This document shows, piece by piece, positions 53,376 through 62,428 of a stretch of DNA of 64,000 nt. Numbering within the stretch: position 1 is the stretch's first letter; every line of letters starts with the position of its first letter. A model generated the notes under the pieces. It was not told where the DNA came from, did not search any database, and saw nothing but the letters and a program-made list of their open reading frames with translations. The stretch is taken from the NCBI RefSeq assembly GCF_032484785.1, contig NZ_JAUETR010000001.1:2235501-2299500 (forward strand). Reading direction: 5' to 3'. The DNA comes from Bradyrhizobium sp. SZCCHNS1050. GTDB taxonomy: Bacteria > Pseudomonadota > Alphaproteobacteria > Rhizobiales > Xanthobacteraceae. The translations under genes were made by a program, and so were the position numbers.

Positions 53376-54878
53376 TCACCCATACACGAACGCCGGATCA
53401 TCCAGATCGATTGCCGGGATCTGGTCCTTCTCGCTCCAATAGTCCTGGCTGTGCTGCCACTCCGGCTTATCGCCGCGCTTGGGCAGCAGGTGCATGTTGC
53501 GCATCATGTAGCCGGGGTTGAAGTTCTCCGGGTCGATCCATGGCAGCAGCGGCATGTTGTGATCCTCCGGGCGCAGCGCCGGCACGACCTTGCTCACGCC
53601 TTTTTCCTTCATGTGCGCGAGCAGGCGGCACACGAAATCCGCGACGAGGTCCGTGCGCAACGTCCAACTGGCGCGGAAATAGCCGAACACCCAGGCCAAG
53701 TTCGGCACGCCGGTGAACATCATGCCGCGATAGGTCACGGTGTCGGCGAAGTCGAGCGGCTTACCGTCGATCGAGAATGCGATATCGCCGAGCACGCAAA
53801 GATCGAAGCCGGTCGCGGTGACGATGATGTCGGCCTTGAGCTCGTCGCCGGACTTCAGCTTGATGCCGTCTTGCGTGAACCGCTCGATCTCGTCGGTCAC
53901 GACCGAAGCCTTTCCGCTCTTGATGCCTTCGAACAGGTCTGCGTCCGGTACGAAGGCGATGCGCTGCCGCCACGGACGGTAGCTCGGCGTGAAGTGCTTG
54001 GCGGTGTAGTCGGGTCCGAGGATGGCGCTGATCTGGCCGATCAGCTCCTTCTTCACCTGGTCGGGCTCGGTCAGGCAGCGCTTGGTGAACCAATCCTGTT
54101 CGAACAGGATCTTGCGCCTGACGATCTCATGGATCCATTCCTCCTTCACCTGCAGTCTCCGCAGCTCCTCGGCCAGCTCGATCGCATTGCGGCCGATGCG
54201 GAAGTAGGTCGGCGAGCGCTGCAGCATGGTCACGTGTGCGCATTGGCCCGCGATCGATGGCAGGATGGTCGCGGCGGTCGCACCGGAGCCGATGACCACG
54301 ACCTGCTTGCCCGTGAGATCGAGATCCTCGGGCCACACCTGCGGATGCACGATGCGGCCCTTGAACTCCGCCATGTCCGGCCACTCCGGCGTGTAGCCCT
54401 TGGAGTGGCGGTAGTAGCCCTGGCACATCCAGAGGAAATTCGTTGTAAAGGTGGCGGGCTGCTGATCCCTGCCCTTCACCGCCTGCACCGTCCAGAGACC
54501 GGTCGCGCTCGACCAGCTCGCCGACACGATGCGGTGGCCGTAGCGAATGTGCCGGCCGAGACCGTTCTCCTCGATCACGTCGCCCATGTATTTGAGGATC
54601 TCTTCCGCGGTCGCGATCGGCGGGCCGACCCATGGCTTGAAGCTGTATCCGAACGTATGCAGGTCGCTGTCGGAGCGGATGCCGGGATAGCGGTGCGTCC
54701 GCCAGGTGCCGCCGAAGCTGTCCTGGCTCTCCAGGATCACGAAACGCTTGTCGGGCATCTGCCTGCTCAGCTGATAGGCGCTGCCGATGCCGGAGATGCC
54801 GGCGCCGACGATCAGCACGTCGAAATGTTCGGTCGCGTGCGAGGACGCGGCCTCCCGGATGGGCGCGATGACGTTCAT
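53376..54878 (-). CDS. Flavin-containing (Baeyer-Villiger-type) monooxygenase
   Basis: The protein (500 residues) has an N-terminal FAD Rossmann motif GAGISG (25-30), a second NADPH motif GSGATA (197-202), and between them the Baeyer-Villiger fingerprint FKGRIVHPQVWP (172-183, FxGxxxHxxxWP). The overall layout resembles EtaA/EthA-type enzymes, which insert oxygen into ketones or oxidise thioamides and sulfides. AGGGACTCAC precedes the ATG. It stands alone between a repeat and a protease gene, so the substrate cannot be inferred. Confidence 0.9.
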   Translation of the reverse strand: MNVIAPIREAASSHATEHFDVLIVGAGISGIGSAYQLSRQMPDKRFVILESQDSFGGTWRTHRYPGIRSDSDLHTFGYSFKPWVGPPIATAEEILKYMGDVIEENGLGRHIRYGHRIVSASWSSATGLWTVQAVKGRDQQPATFTTNFLWMCQGYYRHSKGYTPEWPDMAEFKGRIVHPQVWPEDLDLTGKQVVVIGSGATAATILPSIAGQCAHVTMLQRSPTYFRIGRNAIELAEELRRLQVKEEWIHEIVRRKILFEQDWFTKRCLTEPDQVKKELIGQISAILGPDYTAKHFTPSYRPWRQRIAFVPDADLFEGIKSGKASVVTDEIERFTQDGIKLKSGDELKADIIVTATGFDLCVLGDIAFSIDGKPLDFADTVTYRGMMFTGVPNLAWVFGYFRASWTLRTDLVADFVCRLLAHMKEKGVSKVVPALRPEDHNMPLLPWIDPENFNPGYMMRNMHLLPKRGDKPEWQHSQDYWSEKDQIPAIDLDDPAFVYG

Positions 54879-54988
54879 GTGAGTCCCTGGGCTTTGGTCT
54901 TGATGGTGTTTCCTCGCGTGACAGGCTGAACCCGATCACGACGATGGTCAACCCGCGACGGCGAGCCGCAACCCAGCCCTGAACGATC

Positions 54989-55759
54989 TCAATTTCCGCT
55001 GAGCGGTATGCCCCATTGCCGCGCGGTCTGTGCGACCCAATCGCGATATAGCGTCAGCGGCGTGACGCCGGTCATGCCGCCGCAGCCGGCGCCGAGATTC
55101 GGTCCGGTCGACCATGAGATGACGCCGATCAGCACCTGACCCTGCGGCTGCGTCTCGAACGCAGGGCCGCCGGAGTCGCCGGTGCATCCGCCCAGTCCGG
55201 ACCGCGCGCCTTGCGTCGCCGGATCGACCAGCCGGATCTGCAACGTGCCTGGCTTGCCCGTCGCAACCAACGCAGCCCCACGCACCACGCCGCCGCTCTT
55301 GCCGTCGCCGGGAATCGCGACGCCGATCCCTGCGACCGTGAACGCGTTGCCGGCGGCAAGCGGCGGCTGCGGCACGCCGAGCGCCACCGGCACGCGCGCC
55401 TCCGCGGGCGCCTCCAATTCCAGCAGCGCGACATCAGCGGTGGCGCGATGCGCCAGGATGGCCTGCACGCTGAAGCTCGGATGCACCGCCACCCGCCGGA
55501 CCGTCTTGAGAACCGGCTTGCGGTCACGATCGTATTCCACGATGCGGTAATCGAGCCCCGGCGGCACGCAATGCCCGGCGGTCAGCACCAGCTTCGGAGC
55601 AATCAGCGCGCCGCTGCAAAAATTGCCGCGCGAGCCGACGATCGTGACCACGGAGCGGCCGATGCCGTCATTCAGCGCCGGCGCGTTGCCGACGATGGCG
55701 AGGATTGGCGATGGCGCCAGCAGGACGGCGGCTGCAATGATTGCGTGAGACGGCTTCAT
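54989..55759 (-). CDS. Secreted trypsin-like serine protease (S1)
   Basis: This 256-residue protein has a signal peptide (MKPSHAIIAAAVLLAPSPILA) and then IVGNA, near the mature start typical of trypsins. The catalytic triad is complete: H63 in LTAGHC, D109 in TADVALLEL and S196 in GDSGGPA. Cysteines at 48/64 and around 192/230 suit the usual disulfides. The ATG at 55759 gives a clean signal peptide, while the frame is open 12 codons upstream. Periplasmic or extracellular proteolysis is expected; the target is unknown. Confidence 0.9.
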   Translation of the reverse strand: MKPSHAIIAAAVLLAPSPILAIVGNAPALNDGIGRSVVTIVGSRGNFCSGALIAPKLVLTAGHCVPPGLDYRIVEYDRDRKPVLKTVRRVAVHPSFSVQAILAHRATADVALLELEAPAEARVPVALGVPQPPLAAGNAFTVAGIGVAIPGDGKSGGVVRGAALVATGKPGTLQIRLVDPATQGARSGLGGCTGDSGGPAFETQPQGQVLIGVISWSTGPNLGAGCGGMTGVTPLTLYRDWVAQTARQWGIPLSGN

Positions 55760-55850
55760 CGCGGCAGCAATAGCGGCTGCCGCCGAGGTCGCCAAGTGCG
55801 GCGTCCCGTGCTAGCGATCATCAAGGGATCGAGGGAGGACGGGGACTGAC

Positions 55851-56486
55851 ATGGTCGAGGCGGTGATCTTTGATTTCGGTGGCGTGATGACGACATCGCC
55901 GTTCGAGGCATTCGCGCGGTTCGAGAAGGAGCGCGGCTATCCCGTCGACATCATCCGCAACACCAATGCTGCCAACCATCTCGAGAACGCCTGGGCGAAA
56001 TTCGAGCGCGCCGAAATCGACCTCGAGACGTTTGACAGGTTGTTCGCCGAGGAGTCGCTGGCACTCGGTGGCGCAGCGGTCAGCGGGCGCGAGGTGCTGC
56101 CGCTGCTCGCCGGCGATCTCCGGCCCGACATGGTCGAGGCGCTCCGACGCATCAAGACGGAATGCAAGACCGGCTGCATCACCAACAATCTCCCGGCGAA
56201 CGCAACCGGCAGCCAGGGCGGCCGCTCGTTGTACGTCGCGGAGGTGATGGTGCTGTTCGATCACGTGATCGAATCGGCCAAGATCGGGCTGCGCAAGCCC
56301 GATCCCCGGATCTACCAGATGATGACCGAGACGCTCGGAGTCAGCCCCGCGGACTGCGTCTACCTCGACGATCTCGGCATCAACCTGAAGCCGGCGCGCG
56401 AGATGGGCATGACCACGATCAAGGTCGTCAGCGCATCGCAGGCGATCGCGGAGCTGGAAGCGGCGACGGGATTGAGCCTGCGCTGA
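55851..56486 (+). CDS. HAD-superfamily hydrolase (subfamily IA)
   Basis: This 211-residue protein has motif I VIFDFGGVM (nucleophile D8; the second acidic position is glycine, common in epoxide-hydrolase-like HADs), motif II in ITNN, motif III lysine in GLRKPDPRIY and motif IV YLDDLGINL. The cap domain is the small helical type. It should be a phosphatase or dehalogenase-like hydrolase; the epoxide-hydrolase N-terminal domain family is the closest match by eye. GAGGGAGGACGGGG precedes the ATG. It converges with mtnA. Confidence 0.85.
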   Translation: MVEAVIFDFGGVMTTSPFEAFARFEKERGYPVDIIRNTNAANHLENAWAKFERAEIDLETFDRLFAEESLALGGAAVSGREVLPLLAGDLRPDMVEALRRIKTECKTGCITNNLPANATGSQGGRSLYVAEVMVLFDHVIESAKIGLRKPDPRIYQMMTETLGVSPADCVYLDDLGINLKPAREMGMTTIKVVSASQAIAELEAATGLSLR

Positions 56487-56487
56487 T

Positions 56488-56570
56488 CGTCATTGCGCGG
56501 CGAACTTGCGCCGAAGCAATCCGGAGGCTTCGTGGGATTCTTGATTGCGTCGCTGCGCTCGCAGCGACGC
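56488..56570. repeat. Dispersed palindromic repeat (family A), diverged
   Basis: cgtcattgcgcggcg...gaagcaatccgg is imperfectly inverted against ttgattgcgtcgctgcgctcgc. It fills the gap between the converging HAD and mtnA genes. Confidence 0.65.
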
Positions 56571-56575
56571 TGATC

Positions 56576-57682
56576 TCAATAGTTCGTCTGTTTGGCCCGC
56601 TCCGGAAAAGCCGCCGCCAGTGCTGCGCCGTCGGCCCGCAGCACGCCACGCTCGGTGATCAGCCCGCTCACCAGCCGGGCCGGGGTGACGTCGAAGCCGT
56701 AGTTCGCGACTGGCGATCCCGGCGGCACGATGCGCACGGTCTCGATGCGGCCGTCGGCGGTGCGGCCGGTCATCTCGGTCACTTCCTGCGCACTGCGCTG
56801 TTCGATCGGGATCTGCCGTCCCTCGGCAACGGCAAAGTCGATCGTGGGCGACGGCAGCGCGACATAGAACGGCACACCATTGTCATGCGCGGCCAGCGCC
56901 TTCAGATAGGTGCCGATCTTGTTGCAGACGTCGCCATTGGCGGCGACGCGGTCGGTGCCGACGATGGCGAGATCGACCATCCCATGCTGCATGAGATGGC
57001 CGCCGGTGTTGTCCGGGATGACGGTATGCGCCACGCCGTGATGCCCGAGTTCCCAGGCAGTCAGCGAGGCGCCCTGATTGCGCGGCCGGGTCTCGTCGAC
57101 CCAGACATGGATCGGAATGTCGCGATCGTGCGCGAGATAGATCGGCGCGGTCGCCGTGCCCCAATCAACGGTCGCAAGCCAGCCGGCATTGCAGTGGGTC
57201 AGCACGTTCACGACTTCGCCCGGCTTCTTGCGCGCCGCGGCCGCCTCGATCAGCGCGAAGCCGTGCGCGGCGATGCCCTGGTTGATCGTGACGTCCTCGC
57301 CGGCAATGTCGACGGCGCGGGAATAGGCCGCATCGCGACGCTCCGACGGCGCCAGCCGGCGCAGCATGGTGCTCATCGTGTCGAGCGCCCATTTCAGGTT
57401 GATCGCCGTCGGCCGCGTAGCGATCAGCATCTGGTAGGCGCGGTCGATGCCGGGATCGGAGCGGTCGTCGCGCATCGCCAGCGCCACGCCGAACGCGGCG
57501 GTAGCGCCGATCAGCGGCGCACCACGGACCAGCATGCCGCGGATCGCGTCAGCGGCCTCCTCGCATGTCGTGATCTTCGCCACCACGAACTCGTGCGGCA
57601 ATCGGCGCTGATCGATCGCGCAGACCGACCAGCCGTCGGAGTCGAGCCAGATGCTGCGATAGTGCCGTCCGTCCACCTTCAT
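56576..57682 (-). CDS. S-methyl-5-thioribose-1-phosphate isomerase MtnA
   Basis: This 368-residue cytoplasmic enzyme of methionine salvage converts methylthioribose-1-phosphate to methylthioribulose-1-phosphate. Signatures are [29 protein letters not shown] (catalytic cysteine) and [23 protein letters not shown] (catalytic aspartate), with the C-terminal RGVLRADG. The ATG at 57682 has GAGGGGGG upstream; the frame extends further but overlaps mtnP. It follows mtnP by 11 bases. No mtnB, mtnC or mtnD gene is in the window. Confidence 0.95.
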   Translation of the reverse strand: MKVDGRHYRSIWLDSDGWSVCAIDQRRLPHEFVVAKITTCEEAADAIRGMLVRGAPLIGATAAFGVALAMRDDRSDPGIDRAYQMLIATRPTAINLKWALDTMSTMLRRLAPSERRDAAYSRAVDIAGEDVTINQGIAAHGFALIEAAAARKKPGEVVNVLTHCNAGWLATVDWGTATAPIYLAHDRDIPIHVWVDETRPRNQGASLTAWELGHHGVAHTVIPDNTGGHLMQHGMVDLAIVGTDRVAANGDVCNKIGTYLKALAAHDNGVPFYVALPSPTIDFAVAEGRQIPIEQRSAQEVTEMTGRTADGRIETVRIVPPGSPVANYGFDVTPARLVSGLITERGVLRADGAALAAAFPERAKQTNY

Positions 57683-57693
57683 GTTCGCCCCCC

Positions 57694-58569
57694 TCAGCCG
57701 CGCAAGATACGGCCTGCGACCGCATCGAGCTTCTTCAGAAGCTCGGGATCGCGCGCCTCCGGCGCAGTGATCAAGGCTGTGTCGAGCGCACGGTCGGAGC
57801 CGATCGGGCACGGTTCGTGCTCGCGCGGAAACTCGCGGGCGAGCCGCGAGACCAGTGATTTGGCCTTGTCGGCGTTGGTGGTGAGCACGCGAATGATATC
57901 CTGCACGGTGACGGCGTCGTGATCCGGATGCCAGCAGTCGAAGTCGGTCACCATCGCGACCGTCGCGTAGCAGATCTCGGCCTCGCGGGCGAGCTTCGCC
58001 TCCGGCATGTTGGTCATGCCGATGACCGAATAGCCTGACGCCTTGTAGGTCATGCTCTCGGCATAGGTCGAGAATTGCGGCCCCTCCATGCAGACATAGG
58101 TGCCGCCGCGCACGATCGCGATGCCTTCCGCCTCGGCCGCCGCCGCCAGATGAATGCGCAACCGCGGCGAAACCGGATGCGCCATCGACACGTGGGCGAC
58201 GCACCCCTTGCCGAAAAACGAGCTCTCGCGCTTGTAGGTGCGATCGACGAACTGATCGACCAGCACGAAGGTGCCCGGCGGGAGCTCTTCCTTGAACGAG
58301 CCGCAGGCCGACAGCGACACCAGGTCGGTGACGCCAGCGCGCTTCAGCACGTCGATGTTGGCGCGATAATTGATGTCGGAGGGGGACAGCCGGTGTCCCT
58401 TGTCATGGCGCGGCAGGAACACGATCGGCAGGCCCGCGATCGTCCCCCGGCGTACCGGCGCCGACGGCTCACCCCAGGGGCTCGCGATCACCTCTTCGCG
58501 GGCATCTTCCAGTCCCGGCAGATCATAGATGCCCGAGCCGCCGATAATGCCAAGCACAGCCTTCGTCAT
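57694..58569 (-). CDS. S-methyl-5'-thioadenosine phosphorylase MtnP
   Basis: This 291-residue enzyme phosphorolyses methylthioadenosine, made by polyamine or N-acyl-homoserine-lactone synthesis, to adenine and methylthioribose-1-phosphate, the substrate of MtnA. Signatures: [86 protein letters not shown] precedes the ATG. It is the first gene of the mtnP-mtnA operon. Confidence 0.95.
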   Translation of the reverse strand: MTKAVLGIIGGSGIYDLPGLEDAREEVIASPWGEPSAPVRRGTIAGLPIVFLPRHDKGHRLSPSDINYRANIDVLKRAGVTDLVSLSACGSFKEELPPGTFVLVDQFVDRTYKRESSFFGKGCVAHVSMAHPVSPRLRIHLAAAAEAEGIAIVRGGTYVCMEGPQFSTYAESMTYKASGYSVIGMTNMPEAKLAREAEICYATVAMVTDFDCWHPDHDAVTVQDIIRVLTTNADKAKSLVSRLAREFPREHEPCPIGSDRALDTALITAPEARDPELLKKLDAVAGRILRG

Positions 58570-58659
58570 GACGTCCCCATCTCCAACGGAGACGAGAATG
58601 CCAGCTTTGCGACGAATTGAAAACAGCGACGCGATGATCCGTGGGGCGTGGCAACTGGA

Positions 58660-58932
58660 TCAGGCAGCCTTGGCTGCCGCCAGCTGACCGCTCACCAGAC
58701 GCTCCAGCGTGGCGACAGACTGGAAGTTCTCCGGCGTGATCAGCTCCTGCGGAATGGTGAAATCGAACTCCGCCTCAAGCGCCAGCATCAGGTTGACCAT
58801 GTCCATGGACGTCAGCCCGATGTCGACGAGCTTTGCATCCGCCGTCACGTCGGCGGCCGTGGCGTTCTGCGCGAGGATATCGCGCACGAGCGCCACGATC
58901 CTGTGACTGACATCGACATCGAAACTCGGCAT
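58660..58932 (-). CDS. Stand-alone acyl/peptidyl carrier protein
   Basis: This 90-residue protein has the four-helix carrier fold and attachment motif DIGLTSMDMV, with S42 as the likely phosphopantetheine site; TSMD replaces the common DSLD. AAGAGGTCCCC precedes the ATG at 58932. It is divergent from an acyl-CoA-dehydrogenase-like gene and near an amino acid:[carrier protein] ligase. In characterised cases such ligases charge glycine or alanine onto just such a small carrier, so this is the probable partner rather than the fatty-acid ACP. Confidence 0.85.
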   Translation of the reverse strand: MPSFDVDVSHRIVALVRDILAQNATAADVTADAKLVDIGLTSMDMVNLMLALEAEFDFTIPQELITPENFQSVATLERLVSGQLAAAKAA

Positions 58933-59068
58933 GGGGACCTCTTCACTCGCGGCTTGTTCGGGCACGTCGGATCTGATCGACGCTCGCGCAGGGAGATAAT
59001 GCAATTCGGCGTCGAAAGAGTTACGCCGCATCCCGTTCCAAGTCTGAACTCGTCTTAACGCTAACGGC

Positions 59069-59091
59069 TTGGTCTAGAATTCTCGGACCAA
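59069..59091. promoter_or_regulatory. Dyad in the carrier-protein/dehydrogenase divergent region
   Basis: ttggtc (59069-59074) and gaccaa (59086-59091) are inverted around an 11-base spacer containing gaattc. The 342-base divergent region 58933-59274 otherwise shows no gene. It is AT-richer than its neighbours and should hold both promoters. Confidence 0.35.
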
Positions 59092-59274
59092 AACAACCAG
59101 GAATTAACCCCCACCCGTCGATGGCGCGGCGTTTACCCTGAATTTCGTCGACGTATTTGAATCAAATCCATACCCTGCGTGCAGCCCAAAGAAGGCGCAG
59201 TGCATCTGTCCTGATCTTGCGAGGACGCACGTGCCGATCTCTCAACGAGACAAAATCCGGAGTATCGATCGGTC

Positions 59275-60501
59275 ATGACTCTCCAGGGAACCGCGCTTCG
59301 AAACCCGATCCCCGACGACGGCGAGAGCCTCCTGCTCGATCGCAGCGACCTGTTCCTGCAGCGGACCGCCGCTGTTGCCGCGCGGGCCGCCGCGGAAGCC
59401 GACGAGGTCGACCGTGACGGCCGCTTCCCCAAGGCCGCAATCGATGCGTCACGCGAGCACAAGCTGCTCGGGATGCAGATTCCGGTCGAGTTCGGTGGCT
59501 TCGGTGCCTCGATTCACGACATTGCCGATGCCTGCTATGCGCTCGGCCGCGCCTGCGCCTCCAGCGCCATGATCTTCGCCATGCACCAGACCAAGGTCGC
59601 CTGCCTGGTGCGTCACGGCCGCGGCAGCGCCTACATGGAATCCCTGATGCGCCGTATCGCATCCGAGCAGCTGCTGATGGCCTCGTCCACCACCGAGGGA
59701 CAGAACGGCGGCAACATCCGCGCAAGCGCTGCGGCCGTCGGCCACGAGAATGGCCGCATCTCGCTGAAGCGCGACGCCACGGTCATCTCCTATGGCGCGG
59801 AAGCCGATGGCCTCGTCACGATTGCACGGCGCGCCGACGGCGCCGCCGCCTCCGATCAGGTGCTGCTGGCGCTGACCAGGGAAGACTACACGATCTCGCG
59901 CACCCTTGGCTGGGAAACGCTGGGCATGCGCGGCACCTGCTCAACAGGATTCGCGCTCGAGGTGAGTTGTCCCTCCGACCGCATGTTCACCGAGCCCTAT
60001 GAGCGCATCCACGGCCAGACGATGACGCCGTTCGCACATCTGTGCTGGTCGTCGGCCTGGGCCGGCATCGCTGCGGCTGCCGTGGAGCGCGCTCAGCGCT
60101 TCCTGCGCAAGGCCGCACGCGGCGCCGGCGGACAGATGCCGCCGGCAGCTGCGCATTACACCGCGGCGAAGATGGCGCTGGCCCGGCTGCGCGCGATGAT
60201 CGTCACCAACATGGATGCCTTCGTCGCCCATGAGTATGACGAGCGGGCGCTGGGTTCGCTCGACTTCCAATCCTCCATCACGCTGTTGAAGGTGCAGGCC
60301 TCTGAACTTGCCGTCGAGACCGTGATGCATGCCATGCGCGCCTGCGGTCTCTCGGGCTATCGCAACGACGGCGAGTTCTCGATCGGCCGCCACCTGCGCG
60401 ACGTTCTGTCGGCGCCGATCATGATCAACAACGACCGTATTCTCGCAAACATTGCCACGGCCAACTTGATGAGCACGGTACCGACTTCGCTCCATGAATG
60501 A
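59275..60501 (+). CDS. Acyl-CoA-dehydrogenase-like flavoprotein
   Basis: This 408-residue protein keeps the acyl-CoA dehydrogenase plan: helical N-domain (QIPVEFGGFGASIHDIADACYALGRACASSAMIFAMHQ), middle barrel (MASSTTEGQNGGNIR, WETLGMRGTCSTGFAL) and C-terminal helices ending GYRNDGEFSIGRHLRDVLSAPIMINNDRIL. By eye the MCAD-type glutamate is replaced by isoleucine or asparagine (IMINND), and the alternative ERL glutamate is also missing (CWSSAWAG). Beside a carrier protein and its ligase, it probably acts on a carrier-bound aminoacyl group, as prolyl-carrier dehydrogenases do, or has lost oxidase chemistry. The next gene follows after 42 bases. Confidence 0.85.
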   Translation: MTLQGTALRNPIPDDGESLLLDRSDLFLQRTAAVAARAAAEADEVDRDGRFPKAAIDASREHKLLGMQIPVEFGGFGASIHDIADACYALGRACASSAMIFAMHQTKVACLVRHGRGSAYMESLMRRIASEQLLMASSTTEGQNGGNIRASAAAVGHENGRISLKRDATVISYGAEADGLVTIARRADGAAASDQVLLALTREDYTISRTLGWETLGMRGTCSTGFALEVSCPSDRMFTEPYERIHGQTMTPFAHLCWSSAWAGIAAAAVERAQRFLRKAARGAGGQMPPAAAHYTAAKMALARLRAMIVTNMDAFVAHEYDERALGSLDFQSSITLLKVQASELAVETVMHAMRACGLSGYRNDGEFSIGRHLRDVLSAPIMINNDRILANIATANLMSTVPTSLHE

Positions 60502-60543
60502 TCGCGCCGATTGCAGCCATTGCCTCGACCCAGGATTTGCACA

Positions 60544-61506
60544 ATGACGATTCCCGTTCTCCCGCAGTCGCCCGAGATTGCACCCCAGCCGGCCGACGCG
60601 CTCGATCATCTGACCGGCGCGCTGTTCCATCGCATGGGCGCGGATGGCGTCTATGCGCGGACCGCGCTGTATGAAGGCGTGGTGGAGCGGCTCGCGACGC
60701 TCATCACGCGGCATCGCGAGCCCGGCACGGAGGTCATGCGCTTTCCGCCCGTCATGAGCCGCGCCCAGCTCGAAAAGTCGGGCTATCTCAAGAGTTTCCC
60801 CAACCTGCTCGGCTGCGTCTGCGGCCTGCACGGCACCGAGCGGGACATCCATGAAGCCGTGGCACGGTTCGACAAGGGCGGCGACTGGACCACCTCATTG
60901 TCACCAGCCGACCTCGTGCTGTCGCCCGCGGCCTGCTATCCGGTCTATCCGATCGCGGCGAGCCGCGGCGCGCTGCCGGTCGGCGGCCTGCGCTTCGACG
61001 TCGCGGCCGATTGCTTCCGCCGCGAGCCGTCGCGTCATCTCGACCGCCTGCAGTCGTTCCGGATGCGCGAATATGTCTGTATCGGCACGCCCGACGACGT
61101 CTCGGCATTCCGCGACCGCTGGATGGTAAAGGCACAGGCGATTGCGCGCGATCTCGGCCTGTCGTTCCGCGTCGATCATGCCAGCGACCCGTTCTTCGGC
61201 CGCGTCGGCCAGATGAAGGCGGTCAGCCAGAAGCAGCAGGCGCTGAAATTCGAGCTGCTGGTGCCGTTGCGCTCGGAGGAGCAGCCCACCGCCTGCATGA
61301 GCTTCAACTATCATCGCGAGCATTTCGGCACCACCTGGGGCATCGACGATGCCGACGGTGCGCCGGCGCACACCGGTTGCGTGGCCTTCGGCATGGACCG
61401 CCTGGCAGTCGCGCTGTTCCACACCCACGGCATCGATCCGACGCGCTGGCCGTCGCGCGTGCGGGAAGCGCTGCAATTCGAGCGCCAGGCAAGCACCGTC
61501 GGCTGA
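60544..61506 (+). CDS. Amino acid:[carrier protein] ligase (SerRS-like)
   Basis: This 320-residue protein is the catalytic core of an atypical, methanogen-type seryl-tRNA synthetase without a tRNA-binding domain. Class II motif 2 reads FRREPSRHLDRLQSFRMREY and motif 3 GMDRLAVALF. Zinc ligands C131, E176 and C279 are all present at the expected positions. Family members first characterised from Bradyrhizobium adenylate glycine or alanine and attach it to the phosphopantetheine of a small carrier protein, not to tRNA. The ATG at 60544 opens MTIPVLPQ. The carrier encoded at 58660-58932 is the probable acceptor. Confidence 0.93.
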   Translation: MTIPVLPQSPEIAPQPADALDHLTGALFHRMGADGVYARTALYEGVVERLATLITRHREPGTEVMRFPPVMSRAQLEKSGYLKSFPNLLGCVCGLHGTERDIHEAVARFDKGGDWTTSLSPADLVLSPAACYPVYPIAASRGALPVGGLRFDVAADCFRREPSRHLDRLQSFRMREYVCIGTPDDVSAFRDRWMVKAQAIARDLGLSFRVDHASDPFFGRVGQMKAVSQKQQALKFELLVPLRSEEQPTACMSFNYHREHFGTTWGIDDADGAPAHTGCVAFGMDRLAVALFHTHGIDPTRWPSRVREALQFERQASTVG

Positions 61507-61545
61507 CGCCACCAAGCCGCCGGCGAGGGATCGGCAGACCATCTC

Positions 61546-62427
61546 ATGAGCGCGCTCCAGCCACCGATCCGGTGCCGCGAGATCGGAGCCTCCGATCTGG
61601 ACGCGGTCGCCGATCTCTTGGCGCGCGGCTTTCCCCGGCGCCCCTGCCGCTATTGGTCGAGCGGCCTGCAGCGACAGGCCGCGCGCCCGACGCCCGAGGG
61701 CTATCCACGCTACGGCTACCTGCTCGAGCAGGGCGGCAATGCGGTCGGCGTCCTGCTGCTGATCTACAGCAATCGAGGCACACCAGCGCAGCCCCGGATC
61801 TGGTGCAATCTCTCGAGCTGGTATGTCGAGCCGGCGTTCCGCAACTACGCGACGATGCTCACCGCGATCGCCCAGCGGCGGCCCGAGGTCACCTACGTCA
61901 ACATCAGCGCCGCGCGCCGGACCTGGCCGATCATCGAGGCTCAGGGGTTTCGTGCCTATTGTCGCGGCCTGTTGTTTTCCATTCCGGTACTCTCGGCTGC
62001 GGGCCAGGGCGCTCGAGTCCAACAGGTCGCGGCAGATGCGCACGCTGTAGACGGCATTCCATCCGACGAAGCGGATCTGCTGATCCGCCACGCCGGCCAT
62101 GGCTGTCTCAGCATCGTGGTCAGGTCGAAGCAGAGCAGCATTCCCCTGGTGCTGCAGCAGGCGCGCATCCGGCAAGGACGGTTCGCACTGCCCGCCATGC
62201 AGCTGATCTATTGCCGCGACATCTCAGACTATGTCGCCTGCGCCGGCGCCGTCGGCCGTTTCCTGCTGCTGCGGGGCCGCGTGTCCGTCATCGTCGACGC
62301 CAACGGACCGGTCGCCGGGCTGTACGGCGTCTACACCGAACGCCGCGGCCGCAAGTACATCAAGGGGCCGCAGCCGGCGCGGCTCGGCGATCTCAGCGAC
62401 ACCGAGCTTCCGATCTACGGGTCCTGA
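61546..62427 (+). CDS. GNAT-like acyltransferase, function unknown
   Basis: The protein (293 residues) has N-terminal features of a GNAT fold (REIGASDLDAVADLLARGFP, then NLSSWYVEPAFRNYATMLTAIAQRRPEVTYVNISAARRTWPIIEAQGFRAY). The second half, about 130 residues, also resembles a degenerate GNAT half (GRFLLLRGRVSVIVDANGPVAGLYGVYTERRGRKYIKG). It follows the amino acid:[carrier protein] ligase by 39 bases on the same strand and may transfer the carrier-bound aminoacyl group to an acceptor. No closer family could be named. Confidence 0.65.
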   Translation: MSALQPPIRCREIGASDLDAVADLLARGFPRRPCRYWSSGLQRQAARPTPEGYPRYGYLLEQGGNAVGVLLLIYSNRGTPAQPRIWCNLSSWYVEPAFRNYATMLTAIAQRRPEVTYVNISAARRTWPIIEAQGFRAYCRGLLFSIPVLSAAGQGARVQQVAADAHAVDGIPSDEADLLIRHAGHGCLSIVVRSKQSSIPLVLQQARIRQGRFALPAMQLIYCRDISDYVACAGAVGRFLLLRGRVSVIVDANGPVAGLYGVYTERRGRKYIKGPQPARLGDLSDTELPIYGS

Positions 62428-62428
62428 C

